Counted from the stretch's first letter, positions 1 to 10,231 are shown. The stretch: 64,000 nucleotides of DNA from an uncultured Clostridiaceae bacterium (GCA_948356915.1 CAOJCG010000001.1:1-64000); one strand, 5' to 3'. Notes: generated by a model not told the origin, from the sequence alone. Translations and numbers: made by a program.

Positions 1-42
1 TTTATTATACACTCTCTCATAAAATGTGTCCATATATCTATT

Positions 43-1035
43 CTAACACCAATTATTATCTTTTAACATCTTTATCATTCTATCAAAATCACTTTCTAAT
101 TGTTTCATTTCTCTATCTCTATATATTTCAAATTCTTTTTCTGCTTTTTCTATTGCTTCTTGATGAGATATCTTTCCTTTTCCTTCAAGAAGTTTTCTTT
201 TATTTTGCACAATTTGATTGTCTAATTCATCTATCCAATCATTCATTGTCATTGCTCGTTGTTCTAATGCTTGAAATTCTGCATAATCCAAAAATTGTGA
301 AACTAGCAAATTCAATCTTTGTAATTCAATTTCTGAAAGATAGTTTTTAGCAATTTTCACATCATCAACTGTTACATAATCTCCTTTAAAATTAGTCATT
401 CCCACAAAAGGCTTTTCATTGTCCACTCTATCATATATCAATTCCGCTGCAGTATGTTCATGAACTGCGAAATGAAGTTTGTTTTGTACTGTTGCAAAAA
501 ATTTTTTAGTCAAATCAGAACGTGGATCATAATCTATTGAAGTTGCATATATATCTGTAACTTGCTGATAAAAATTTCTTTCCGAAGAACGAATATCTCT
601 AATTCTTTGTAATAATTCTCTGAAATATCTATTTCCACCTTGTTTTAATCTTTCATCATCCATTGTAAAACCTTTTTGCATATATTCGTGTAATCTTTGT
701 GTTGCCCATATTCTAAATCTTGTTGCAACTTGTGATTGTACTCTATATCCTAATGCAATTATCATATCTAAATTATAATGGTCAATATTTCTCTTAACCT
801 GCCTATTTCCTTCACTTTGAACTAATAAGAATTTCTTATTAGTTGAATCATTAGTTAATTCACCATCTTTATAAATATGATTTATATGCATTGAAATATT
901 TTCTTGTGTAGTTTTATATATTTCAGCAATTTGATTTTGTGTTAACCATATATCTTCATCATTAAATTTTACAGAAATTTTAGTAACACCATCTTCATCT
1001 TGATAAATTATTATATTATTTTCATTTTTTTGCAT
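43..1035 (-). CDS. RhuM-family protein
   Basis: This 330-residue protein has the RhuM-family layout: an N-terminal DNA-binding-like part ('WLTQNQIAEIYKTTQENIS', then 'NLDMIIALGYRVQS') and a charged helical C-terminal half. The family was named for a Salmonella pathogenicity-island gene and is common on mobile elements, but its biochemical role is unknown. I placed the start at 1035 because GGAG lies just upstream of that ATG. The frame stays open to 1143 but has no better ribosome binding site there. It lies at the left edge of a degraded mobilizable element. The only CGG triplets are out of frame (TCG GAA, GCG GAA). Confidence 0.8.
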   Translation of the reverse strand: MQKNENNIIIYQDEDGVTKISVKFNDEDIWLTQNQIAEIYKTTQENISMHINHIYKDGELTNDSTNKKFLLVQSEGNRQVKRNIDHYNLDMIIALGYRVQSQVATRFRIWATQRLHEYMQKGFTMDDERLKQGGNRYFRELLQRIRDIRSSERNFYQQVTDIYATSIDYDPRSDLTKKFFATVQNKLHFAVHEHTAAELIYDRVDNEKPFVGMTNFKGDYVTVDDVKIAKNYLSEIELQRLNLLVSQFLDYAEFQALEQRAMTMNDWIDELDNQIVQNKRKLLEGKGKISHQEAIEKAEKEFEIYRDREMKQLESDFDRMIKMLKDNNWC

Positions 1036-1239
1036 TTTTATTTCTCCATTCATTATAGAATATTTTTTTGTAATCATTTTGCTGATATCGGCAAAATGAT
1101 AATTTCTATATAATGTCTTCAACTGTTCTGAATTTCCGAACAACTGAATTTTTTTTAATTTATACTATTTCATTTAATATATTAGTTATATCATAAGCCC
1201 AAAAATATTTCAATACTTCTGCGAAATTTTGTTTTGTTT

Positions 1240-1404
1240 TTATCTGTATTTTTCTTTTATTCTATCAGAAATAATATCGGTGAATACCTGTTTATAATCA
1301 TCAATATCACCAACATTTGATTTCGGACAAATAAATACTGCAAATGGCAATTTGTCTTTTTTCTTTTTATCCTTATTGTTCTTTGATTTTTCCAGAGTAT
1401 TCAC
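1240..1404 (-). CDS. Small hypothetical protein, possible remnant
   Basis: A 54-codon frame opens with GTG behind GGAAGGTAG and encodes a lysine-rich start followed by 'DKLPFAVFICPKSNVGDIDD'. The composition looks like real protein, but I recognise no family. It may be the 3' end of a decayed gene. Function unknown. Confidence 0.35.
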   Translation of the reverse strand: MNTLEKSKNNKDKKKKDKLPFAVFICPKSNVGDIDDYKQVFTDIISDRIKEKYR

Positions 1405-1743
1405 CTACCTTCCTATAATTTATATTCATAGACTTTTTGTCCTTATTCCTAAAACTACAAGTGGTAAACACCCATATGAGATTTGCCCTCATTCCTGCCA
1501 TGCAGAATCATCCCTTTACATCACGTTAGCTAGACGAAAGTTTCATTATCTGTGCTTGTAGTTTGCTATTCAATTTTCAATGTACTATAATAGAAAATAA
1601 TTATTGCTACCAGCCATTTTCTATCTTGATGAAATCATTATAAGATGCTAAAATAGTGTTGTAAATAGATTTTATTAAGTCTATAGATAAAGTAAAAATT
1701 GAAATAACTATATTCTATTTTTCAAAATGGAGGAAATACTGAT
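1405..1743. other. Intergenic region, 340 bases
   Basis: There is no convincing gene here. The middle (about 1440-1560) is less AT-rich than its surroundings and looks like decayed mobile-element sequence. The right end holds the ribosome binding site (TGGAGGAAA at about 1729) of the gene starting at 1744. Confidence 0.4.
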
Positions 1744-3025
1744 ATGATAACTAATTTCACACTTAACAATAATAAAATTATAATAAAAAATACTCGGAGA
1801 ATATTTTGGTGCTATTGGTGATTTTGAATATAATATTGGAGATAAATTATATGAATTTGCAGTAATGAGTTATGAAGATTTTGATAAATTGAAAACAATC
1901 TACACACAGCTTATAGAGCTTGTATGTTATGCTAAAGAAACTGATTCTGAAGATGAAAAAATAGATTGTTTCTTAAAAATGTTTCAAATTGTTAGAGCAT
2001 GTTTAAAATTTTCTCCATATACACATTTCTATACTCAAGTATTAATAGATATAATTGTAAAAACCTATAACACTAAAGTATTTAGAAGTGATTTATTATT
2101 CAAATCTCAAATTGGTGTATTTATTGAAGAAACTAAATACTCGCCTAATGATTTCTTTAGTGAATTAGAAGAAGCTGAATATACTACACAGATTCTGCTT
2201 ATGAAATGGGTTCAAGAAATAGATAAAATATCAGCCAAAAAGCATAATGAATATATGAAGTTTTTTGAAACTATACGAGATTTATTAATAGAAAATTTTA
2301 TAGAGAAAAAAACAGATTTAAAAGAAAGGCTAGAATTAATTAGTAAATACTCTAAGAACTCTCTTGTTATAAATTTAAGTGTGCCTGAAAAATTATTTTT
2401 ATATGAAACTAAAAGAGTATTTGATATACATTATCTTAATACAAAACCTGCACATGCTGTTTTTCTTGATACTAAATTTAAAACTAAATATATATGTGAT
2501 ACAGAATTGTCTTTTGAAGAAAGAAGATTAGATGTAGAAAAAATTGTAGAAATAATAAAAGAAAAACATATTGTAGCAGAAGAAGTTTATGAATTACAAA
2601 ATACAGAAGAACAGATTAGATTTGAGTTATTTAAAGTAATTCAAAATAACTTTACTATAAACAAATGTGAAAACTGTGGTAGATTATTTATACCCACTAC
2701 TACTAGCAATAATCCAAATCAAAAAGGAAGAAATGATCAAAAATATTGCAATAATTTATATTTAAATACTGGTAAAACTTGTAGAGAAATTGGGGCTTTA
2801 AATAAGCAAAAAGAAAAAGTCAGAAATAGTTTAATTCTAAAGGAATATAATCGAGAGTATAAAAGAATGCACGGATTACATTATAATCACACAAAAGAAT
2901 TTAAAGAAAAGCAATTTAAAGAATGGTCAAAAAAAGCTAGAGAATTAAGAAATAGTTATGCAGATAATCAAATTAAAGAATTTAAACTTGAATTGAAAAA
3001 TCTAAGTGATATATACTGGAAATAA
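1744..3025 (+). CDS. DUF6076-like zinc-ribbon protein, joined through a CGG +1 shift
   Basis: The gene is normally missed at its 5' end. ATG 1744 follows an AGGAGG-like site and reads 17 codons to CGG at 1795-1797. In that frame a stop follows within ten codons. Skipping the C gives Gly18 (GGA at 1796) and an open frame to 3025, about 426 residues. An ATG at 1865 in the second frame lacks a good ribosome binding site. The C-terminal part has a zinc-ribbon pattern, 'CENCGRLFIP' followed by 'YCNNLYLNTGKTC', and a basic tail, resembling DUF6076 proteins of clostridial mobile elements. Molecular function is unknown. It lies between RhuM and a C39/MFS pair. Confidence 0.8.
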
Positions 3026-3030
3026 CACAA

Positions 3031-3060
3031 AAAGCACTAAATACTTACATCTAGTGCTTT
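3031..3060. terminator. Hairpin between convergent genes
   Basis: A 9-bp stem (AAAGCACTA with TAGTGCTTT) lies just after the stop at 3025 and before the end of the reverse-strand gene at 3069. It may act in both directions. Confidence 0.6.
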
Positions 3061-3068
3061 GTTTCACA

Positions 3069-3674
3069 TTATATATTTTCTAATTCTAATAATTTGCTAC
3101 ATAGCTTTTTGTTAATAAATATTTCTATAATGCTTAATCCTAATAATATAAATTCTATTACAATTAATTCATATTTCATTAAAATTAGTGTAAATATTGC
3201 ACTTAAAATTAATGTTCCTATTCTCCTACATATTTCTATATCTATTATAATTTTTTGTTGTTCTTCTTTATCGGAAATGCTTAATGCAACATCTTCAATA
3301 TATACATTAAAAGAATCCCTTGTTGCCAAAATTAAGAAAAATCCTAATGACATTATTATAACCTTATATATAAAAGCTACATTTATAAAATGACCTACAA
3401 TTAAAAGTAAAAATGCCATACTTAAGCATATTGTTAATATTATACTAATTTTATCTTTTATTTTAATATATATTTTTCCAAATATTATATTTCCTAGTAA
3501 TCTTGCAATTCTCGATATAAACACTATTGTTGTTATATAATATGTTACCATTTCAACTGATAATAACTTTTGAAAATCATACTGCATAAACAGTTTACTA
3601 TTATTTTGTCCCATTTTTATAATTGAGTAAAATACTGCATTAGATAATATTACAAAAAATATAACTGATGTCAT
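3069..3674 (-). pseudogene. C-terminal half of an MFS-type transporter
   Basis: About 200 residues with five or six hydrophobic segments resemble the second half of a major facilitator transporter. A charged stretch just upstream in the same frame ('NSNKEDKETEKNRKVKM') looks like the central cytoplasmic loop. Only about 80 bases separate it from the next gene, so the first six helices are missing. The annotated start at 3674 has no good ribosome binding site. I read it as a truncated remnant. No CGG codon is involved. Confidence 0.55.
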
Positions 3675-3756
3675 TTTTACTTTTCTATTTTTTTCTGTCT
3701 CTTTATCTTCTTTATTTGAATTTGCTTCATTTTGTTTCTCCTTTTATTTAAATGAT

Positions 3757-4356
3757 TTATTTTAGTTTTTTTATGAAACAAAAATTAAAAGAATCTTTTC
3801 TTCCATACATATTTTTTACTATAGTATCATAATCAAATGGGATTCCTAACTGCTCATCTCCAATTTTATTTGAATTTATAATATAAAAATTATTATTCTC
3901 ATCAATATCACTAATTACTAAATAATGTCCATGTTTAGAAAATGATAGTGGGCTAATCTCAGATGGTCCAACATGAATTATTGCCATATACTCACTTTTT
4001 ATCATTTCAATAACTTCTTCTTTTTGCTTGTTTGGATTATTAAAATCTATATGCACTATTTTATAACAAATCTTAATTTTGTCTTCATTTATCAATCTAT
4101 CCAAACAGTATATTAACCCCTTATCATTTATTCCTTTATTTCTTAAATATGTTTTATCAAAATTTCCATTTTTATCAAATAATATTTTCTTAGCTGTATA
4201 TATTGGAGTAATATCAAATCCAAAATTAACTAAAATATTAGCTATTGATGTTGGGCCACAGCCATACTTTTCTAAACTCCATTCTATATCAATAAACTCA
4301 TCTATTTCTTTTAGATGGAAATCTCTTTGTTTATATCTTATTCTATCTTTGTTCAT
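3757..4356 (-). CDS. C39-like papain-fold peptidase
   Basis: The 199-residue protein has the C39_2-type signature: a catalytic Cys in 'YGCGPTSIANIL', a later His in 'KHGHYLVISDI' and an Asn in 'NSNKIG'. These proteins cleave peptides, often double-glycine leaders, though many stand-alone members have unknown substrates. There is no obvious signal peptide. The start at 4356 is preferred because GAAAGG lies upstream. The transporter fragment downstream suggests a former peptide maturation and export pair, which is inference. Confidence 0.7.
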   Translation of the reverse strand: MNKDRIRYKQRDFHLKEIDEFIDIEWSLEKYGCGPTSIANILVNFGFDITPIYTAKKILFDKNGNFDKTYLRNKGINDKGLIYCLDRLINEDKIKICYKIVHIDFNNPNKQKEEVIEMIKSEYMAIIHVGPSEISPLSFSKHGHYLVISDIDENNNFYIINSNKIGDEQLGIPFDYDTIVKNMYGRKDSFNFCFIKKLK

Positions 4357-4425
4357 ATATAAAACCTTTCTAATCACATATAATCTAACAGCAATATATC
4401 ATATTATACATTTTATTACAATATT

Positions 4426-5613
4426 TTATATTTCTAAATCCCATTCTTTTTCTCTTTCTTCCTTTTTTATTTGTTTTTCTAGATCAATATACATATTAGT
4501 TTCTTTTTCAAATTCTCTAACCAATTCTTTGGATTCTCCAATTCCAAATTTTTGGCAAATCCAGTTTATAAATTTTTCTACTGTGTCATAGAACTTATCT
4601 ACTACTTTGTTCAGATGATTATTCTCTTTTTCTAAACTTTTGATTTTGCTTTTATATTTCCATTCTATATCAAATTCTTTTTCCTTATATTCTGCTTTAA
4701 TATTATATACTTGATTATGCAATTCTTTATTATCGGCTATTATTGAATCTCTTTCTTTTTGATATTTTTCCGTTTCTTCAATTATTTTAGTTTGTCTTGA
4801 TAATTCTCTGTGTAAATTCAAATTATCTTTGTATAAATTTTGAATAATATTATCTTTTGGTTTTATAATTTTTTCTAAAATCTTTTCATCTCTCTTTTTT
4901 GATAATCTATTTATATTAATATCAGTAATGTCTGGAACATTTGGAAACTCTAATTTTATATTTTTTAATACTTCCTTTGTCTGTTTAAAATTTGTTATCT
5001 TTTTGTACTCTTCAACAGAATAATGTTGTCTATCGGTTTCTTCTTTTGGCAAACCTCTTTGCAATTTAAATCCATTTTTTACCATATAATTATAAAAAGC
5101 ATCTTGTAATTGTCTATAACTATCTTTTGCTTTCCAAAATTCACTACAAGCAAGTTTATCAATAGGATTTCCTTTTTTATCAGTTGTATTGACTACTGGC
5201 AAAAAAATTAAGTGCATATGAGGTGTTTGTTCATCTCTATGCACTTTGGCAGATATTATATATTGTTCTCCTAAATTCTTATATTCTGCTACAAATTTAT
5301 ATGCAGTTTCAAAGAATCTTTTTGTTTCTTCTTCTCCTATTCTTTCAAAAAAATCATGATCTGATGTTATTATATATTCACAAGCTATATTACTTACAGT
5401 TTTTATTTGTCCCTTTAAATTATATTTTTCTTTTATTCTATCAAATTCTTTTTCGTAACTATATTGTGGTGATTTTATTGAATAATTCAAATATGATTTT
5501 TCTTTATCGATATTATCATTTGAATAGTTTATATTTCTTCTTTCATTGTGTCTAAATATTCCTTTTAAATTTTCTCTTTTGTATTTTGTATTTCTTATTA
5601 TCGCATAACTCAT
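4426..5613 (-). CDS. MobV/Pre-type plasmid recombination relaxase
   Basis: The 395-residue protein starts 'MSYAIIRNTKYKRENLKGI' as in MobV relaxases and carries the metal-binding motif 'HRDEQTPHMHLIFLPV' near residue 145. A long coiled-coil C-terminal region (about 255-380) follows. It would nick oriT and start transfer or plasmid recombination. ATG 5613 has AAGGAGG nine bases upstream. An inverted repeat just upstream (5690-5730) is the natural candidate target. Together with the broken Rep gene it marks a mobilizable plasmid or element. Confidence 0.88.
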   Translation of the reverse strand: MSYAIIRNTKYKRENLKGIFRHNERRNINYSNDNIDKEKSYLNYSIKSPQYSYEKEFDRIKEKYNLKGQIKTVSNIACEYIITSDHDFFERIGEEETKRFFETAYKFVAEYKNLGEQYIISAKVHRDEQTPHMHLIFLPVVNTTDKKGNPIDKLACSEFWKAKDSYRQLQDAFYNYMVKNGFKLQRGLPKEETDRQHYSVEEYKKITNFKQTKEVLKNIKLEFPNVPDITDININRLSKKRDEKILEKIIKPKDNIIQNLYKDNLNLHRELSRQTKIIEETEKYQKERDSIIADNKELHNQVYNIKAEYKEKEFDIEWKYKSKIKSLEKENNHLNKVVDKFYDTVEKFINWICQKFGIGESKELVREFEKETNMYIDLEKQIKKEEREKEWDLEI

Positions 5614-5677
5614 TTTTCCCTCCTTGCTCGTGCTAATAAACACGACTAAATTTTATAATTTTCTCCTTTTTTAATTT

Positions 5678-5735
5678 GTGTTGTAACACAACTACAACAC
5701 TTTTTACGCTATCGCTAAAAGTGTTAGTTGTGGCA
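5678..5735. other. Putative oriT
   Basis: Upstream of the relaxase lie a GTGTTGTAACAC palindrome (5678-5689) and a longer inverted repeat, AACACTTTTT with AAAAGTGTT, around ACGCTATCGC (about 5696-5725). The position next to mobV and the hairpin form suggest the transfer origin. The nick site is not determined. Confidence 0.5.
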
Positions 5736-5880
5736 GGGAAAAGTTTATTTTTCCCCACACCCCATTCCATAAAAAATACTTAATTGTATTTTTTATGTTT
5801 TAGCCAAATTTGCTTGTTTTAATTTTAGGCAAAAAAATCAGCTACATAAGTAGTTAATCTACTTTAGTTGCTGATTTTAT

Positions 5881-6410
5881 TTATATAAATGCATCTGCAT
5901 TTACATATAATTTAGTAAAGTCAAAGTTAGTATAATCTCTCTGTTCAAAGTTAGCTTTATTATTTTTCTTGACCTTTGATTCCTTATTATAATTATTTTT
6001 ATTTTTTATATTATTTATTATATCTTTGTCATTATCACCTATAGGGTATGATTGCTTTTGACTACCCGAGTAGTTATTTATATCTATACCCTCTAGGTGT
6101 TTTTGACTATACCTATTGATGTTTTCGACTATAGGTAAAATTTGTCGTTCTTCTATTTCTTTGCTATCTGTTTTATATTTTAGTTTTACTTTTATATAGT
6201 TTTTCTCTCTTAAAGAACTGATTATTTTAGATACTCTATCTGCTGTTACCTTTACTATATTTGCTATATATTTATTACTTGCAAACAACTTTTAGTTTCT
6301 TCGCTTAAATATAAAATCATTGCAAGTATTATTTTTTCTTTATCTGTTAGTTCTTCATTTAATAAAATTTTTACTGGTATCCATAGTCCTTTTAATCTTT
6401 GTGTTGCCAT
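5881..6410 (-). pseudogene. Replication-initiator-like winged-helix protein, frameshifted
   Basis: A start at 6410 reads 'MATQRLKGLWIPVKILL' through a typical Rep N-terminus to a stop near 6270. The sequence then continues one frame back as 'FASNKYIANIVKVTADRVSK', the recognition helix of a winged-helix domain. The break sits at a short T run (about 6283-6288) and looks like loss of one T. No CGG is present, so it does not belong to the recoding class. The C-terminal part is polar and of low complexity. It is probably an inactivated Rep of the left-hand element. Confidence 0.6.
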
Positions 6411-6534
6411 ATTTTCTACATTTCCTTTCTCCTCACGTTCGATTTTGTGGCTTTTAAAATAATTTTTAGTATAGTTTTAAGGTAAAAAAAATAAGCCTTA
6501 AAATCTTACTTTTAAAACTTATCTGTTTTACTAT

Positions 6535-6600
6535 TTAAATTCTTGTATCCACTCATTTATCTTAAACTTGTCCAATGTACCAATCAAATATCGTAATCCC
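6535..6600 (-). other. Short fusion junction with a second gene tail
   Basis: Immediately after the murA homology ends, a different frame reads 'LRYLIGTLDKFKINEWIQEF' and then stops. It looks like the C-terminus of another mobile-element protein. The junction therefore appears to be a deletion between murA and the element. Confidence 0.35.
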
Positions 6601-6940
6601 CTGGATATGAGAATGTTGCTTCTTTAAATCTTCCTATTAATGCTCCCGCCATTATAACTGTTGAACGCATTTGCCTCATTAAGTCTTCTGGTATTTCTGT
6701 TTTATTCATTTCTTTTGTATTAATTTCTATTTTTCCACTATTCTTTTTTACTTTTGCACCTAAAAGTCCTAAAATCTTTAATGTTATTTGTGTATCATGA
6801 ATATTTGGTACATTATATAATTTCGTGGTTCTCCCACTTAATATACTACCTGCTATTATTGGAAGTGAAGCATTTTTCGAACCTGATATTGGCACAGTTC
6901 CTTCTAGCTTTCTACCTCCTTCTATTATGTAACTAAGCAT
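6584..6940 (-). pseudogene. murA: UDP-GlcNAc enolpyruvyl transferase, 5' fragment
   Basis: The first 115 residues match MurA closely ('EGTVPISGSKNASLPIIAGS', then 'MRQMRSTVIMAGALIGRF'). A good ribosome binding site (AAGGGG) precedes ATG 6940. Homology ends at 'SYPG', where MurA should continue with its active-site cysteine region, and a stop follows. About 300 residues are missing, so it cannot be active. A complete murA is presumably elsewhere in the genome. The break coincides with the edge of the mobile element. Confidence 0.85.
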
Positions 6941-7071
6941 TTTTATTTCCCCTTTCTTTTTACTTTTTGCTATATATTATGTTGAATGTAAAAAGTTGGT
7001 GAAAAAACACCCACTTTCCCTTGATATTTTAAAAAGTTCATATATAATATATAAAAAAGGAGATGATATAT

Positions 7072-8151
7072 ATGGCAAGAGATGATTTAGGTATAATTGT
7101 ATTAGAAAATGCAAAAGAGTTTGGAGAAAAATTGCAAAAGAATTTAAATCAAATTAGAAATAATGATGAGAATTATATTATTCCTATAACTAGTAGTAGG
7201 TTTAATAATGGTGAAGGTAAAGTAATTATTGGAAGTTCTGTTAGAGAAAAAGATTTATATATTTTATGTGATGTTGGTAATTATAGCATTACTTACAATA
7301 TGCATGGAAAAGAGCATGAAATGTCTCCTGATGAGCATTTTCAGGATATTAAAAGGGTTATATCTGCCACTAGTGGGCATGCCTGTAAAATAACTGTTAT
7401 AATGCCTTTACTATATCAAGCTAGGCAACATAAAAGAAGAGGTAGAGAATCTTTAGATTGTGCTATTGCCCTTCAAGAATTAGAGAGGTTAGGAGTTAAT
7501 AATATTATTACTTTTGATGCTCATGACCCTAATATTTCAAATGCAATTCCTAGACTTCCTTTTGAAAGTTTTTATCCTACTCATACAATTCTTAGTAAAC
7601 TAGTTAGAAATGAAGATATAGATAACTTACTAGTTGTAAGCCCTGATATGGGTGCAATGGAAAGGGCTAGATATTATGCTGAAATGCTAGAATGTGATGT
7701 TGGTGTATTTTATAAAAGAAGAGATTTAAGTACAGTGATAAATGGCAAAAACCCTATTGTTGAACATGTTTATATGGGAGCAGATGTTAAAAATAAAAAT
7801 ATAATTGTAGTTGACGACATGATTGCTTCTGGTCAATCGATGATTGAGGTAGCAAGTGAGCTTAAGGCTCGTGGTGCTAAAAATATTTATTTAGTTGCAA
7901 CTTTTGCCTTATTAACAGAAGGCACTGAAAGCTTCATGAAAGCTTATCAAGAAGGAACATTTGCTAAATTATACTCTACTAATTTGTCATATGTCCCTGA
8001 TACAATTAAAAGTCAGGAATGGTACTGTGACGTAGATTGCTCTTCTCAACTTGCTACTATTATAGACACTTTAAATAAAAAGAAGTCTATACAGGCTTTA
8101 TTTGGAAGTAGAAAAGAAATGGCTGAGGAGATTCAAAAATTAAAATCTTAA
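7072..8151 (+). CDS. prs: Ribose-phosphate pyrophosphokinase
   Basis: This cytoplasmic enzyme makes PRPP from ribose 5-phosphate and ATP for nucleotide, His and Trp synthesis. The PRPP-binding loop 'IIVVDDMIASGQSMIEVAS' and the 'FDAHDPNISNAI' region are clear. At about 359 residues it is longer than the usual 310-320, with an extended N-terminal part. AAGGAG lies nine bases before ATG 7072, so that start is preferred to 7063. It is monocistronic with a strong terminator at 8154-8208. PRPP also feeds hpt at 21430. Confidence 0.92.
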   Translation: MARDDLGIIVLENAKEFGEKLQKNLNQIRNNDENYIIPITSSRFNNGEGKVIIGSSVREKDLYILCDVGNYSITYNMHGKEHEMSPDEHFQDIKRVISATSGHACKITVIMPLLYQARQHKRRGRESLDCAIALQELERLGVNNIITFDAHDPNISNAIPRLPFESFYPTHTILSKLVRNEDIDNLLVVSPDMGAMERARYYAEMLECDVGVFYKRRDLSTVINGKNPIVEHVYMGADVKNKNIIVVDDMIASGQSMIEVASELKARGAKNIYLVATFALLTEGTESFMKAYQEGTFAKLYSTNLSYVPDTIKSQEWYCDVDCSSQLATIIDTLNKKKSIQALFGSRKEMAEEIQKLKS

Positions 8152-8153
8152 AG

Positions 8154-8208
8154 AAATAATAAATTGAACCAAAAAAATTTCCAATTTTTTTGGTTCAATT
8201 TATTATTT
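8154..8208. terminator. Long bidirectional hairpin
   Basis: A near-perfect inverted repeat of about 26 bp per arm (AAATAATAAATTGAACC with its complement) separates the convergent prs and patatin genes. It should terminate both. Confidence 0.85.
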
Positions 8209-8228
8209 CTTCCATTTTATTGTATATT

Positions 8229-9066
8229 CTATTTTTCTAACATTTTCTTTATTTCTTTTATTTTAGTAAGTGCTGTAATATATCCTACATTATAGCAATA
8301 ATCTATCTTTTTTGTATTGAACACACTTGCTTCTGACAAGTCTAAATCTATTACATAGTCGCTTTCTTTTATAGCTTCTTCCGCTCTGCCCTCAAATAGA
8401 ATATCTATTGACTTAAATGCTACTTCATATATGTTTTTAGGTTCATAATTTAGCCCTGCTGAAAATTTTATTGTTAGCACTTTATCTACTCCTAGTTTTC
8501 GTACCTCTCCTGCTGGCACATTATCTAATATTCCACCATCTACAAATTTATGTCCTAAATATTCACAAGGTGCAAATACTCCGTGGATAACTTGAACTTG
8601 CTCTTACTGCTTTAGCTATTTGTGCATCAGTAATATAATAATCTCCTTCTAGTTCTTTATTTGTAAATACATATTTTCTACTATTTACTATATCTACAGT
8701 TGGAATCGCAATTGGAATTTCTATATCTTTCATATCTTTTATTTGCTTTTCTTTAGCACATTCCCTTAATGCTATTTCTATTTTTTCGCCTGATAGTAAA
8801 CCATATCCTAATAAGCTTTTAGAAGTTTTTAAGTTTCCTGCAAAATGCTTAGCATCTGTTTTCATTATTTCTTTTGAAAAGAATTTAAATATTTCAAGCA
8901 TTTTTTCTGTAGAATATCCCATTGTATATAAAGAAGCTACGATACTACCAATACTTGTGCCTGAAACCGCCTCTACCTTTATTCCATTTTCCTCTAATGC
9001 CTTAATAACACCAATATGTGCCGCTCCTTTTACTCCACCACCCGCTAATGCTAAACCTAATTTCAT
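8229..9066 (-). CDS. Patatin-like phospholipase, joined through a CGG +1 shift
   Basis: This is a serine hydrolase of the patatin/RssA-like group. The oxyanion loop '[12 protein letters not shown]' (residues 8-19) and nucleophile Ser38 in 'GTSIG' are in the first frame. At codon 162 the frame meets CGG (8581-8583) after 'RASSSYP' and would stop six codons later. Reading GGA from 8582 restores 'GVFAPC' and then 'VDGG' with catalytic Asp176, on to 8229, about 278 residues in all. Neither half alone would be active. Cytoplasmic, with no signal peptide. Confidence 0.9.
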
Positions 9067-9297
9067 TTACTTACCTTCCTTTTTTGTACTTTTTATCATT
9101 ATAACATTTTTATTTGTCAATTGTACTAATTCTTTTAATATTTTATCAACATTTTTTTAATAATGTTCTCCATATAATTAATTGACACATTCTCACAAAT
9201 AAAAAAAATAATTCTGTTGTAAAAATCTAATTAGTATATTTAAAAACTTTTTTCATATACTACTAATGTCAATAATTCATTAAAAAGGAGAGATTAC

Positions 9298-10192
9298 ATG
9301 TACCCAGAATACCCATATATTGGTTATAAAGATGAAAATGTTAGAACACCTCTTACTTTTCCTAAACAGCACCAAAATGTACAACCTGGAATGGAATATG
9401 AAATGAACCCACTTCCTATTTTTGAAGACCCTTCTTATATTCCTAGTAATAAATTATATGGAAAAGTTGCTATTATTACTGGTGGTGATAGTGGCATTGG
9501 AAGAGCTGTTTCAATTTTATTTGCTAAAGAAGGTGCAGATATTGTTATTGTATATTTAAATGAAAAGAAAGACGCTGAATATACTAAAAACTATATTGAA
9601 AACCTTGGAAGACGTTGTATTTTAATGGAGGGTGATTTAAGAAAAGAAGAATTCTCAACGTTTATTGCTGAAAACACAATAAAGACTTTTGGTAAAATTG
9701 ATATTTTAGTAAATAATGCTGGAGTTCAATATCCTCAAAACAGTATTTTAGATATTACTACTGAACAATTAAAAACTACTTTTGAAACTAACATATTTTC
9801 TTTCTTCTACCTTACTAAAGCAGTTCTTCCTCATTTAAAAACTAATAGTAGCATTATTAATACTACTTCTGTAACTGCTTTTGAAGGACATAAAACATTA
9901 ATTGATTACTCTAGTACTAAAGGTGCTATTACTGTATTTACTAAATCTCTAGCACTTTCCCTTGTCGATCAAAAAATACGTGTAAATGCTGTTGCACCTC
10001 GGACCTATTTGGACACCACTAATTCCTGCTAGCTTTTCTGCTAATGAAGTAGAAGTGTTTGGAACTGACGTACCTTTAAAAAGAGCTGGTCAGCCCTTTG
10101 AACTTGCTCCCGCTTATTTATATTTAGCAAGCGATGACTCTAGATATGTTACTGGGCAGGTTATTCATGTGAATGGTGGCAGTATGGTTTAA
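9298..10192 (+). CDS. Short-chain dehydrogenase/reductase, joined through a CGG +1 shift
   Basis: A classical SDR with an N-terminal extension of the kind seen in general-stress and glucose-dehydrogenase-like members. The NAD(P)-binding 'TGGDSGIGRAV' is at about 61-71, 'NNAG' follows, and the catalytic YxxxK is in 'DYSSTKGA'. After 'RVNAVAP' the frame hits CGG (10000-10002). Skipping C gives Gly235 in the conserved 'PGPIWTPL' motif and continues to 10192, about 297 residues. The unshifted frame ends nine codons later. AAAAGGAGAG precedes ATG 9298. Substrate unknown. Confidence 0.92.
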
Positions 10193-10230
10193 AAAGAAAG
10201 ATTTGGGACCCGTCCCAAATCTTTCTTTTT
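10191..10230 (+). terminator. Rho-independent terminator of the SDR gene
   Basis: A perfect stem AAAAAGAAAGATTTGGGAC with its complement around CCGT, overlapping the stop codon at 10190-10192. Confidence 0.9.
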
Positions 10231-10231
10231 T

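Noticed and set aside
3069..3674. MFS fragment split by recoding
   Set aside because: No CGG and no room for the missing half before the next gene; truncation fits.
5881..6410. Rep frame break as a thirteenth recoding site
   Set aside because: It is a change in the opposite direction at a T run with no CGG, so it fits ordinary inactivation.
8229..8519. Second patatin half as a separate gene starting at ATG 8519
   Set aside because: No ribosome binding site, and the conserved 'VDGG' with catalytic Asp lies upstream of that ATG in the same frame.
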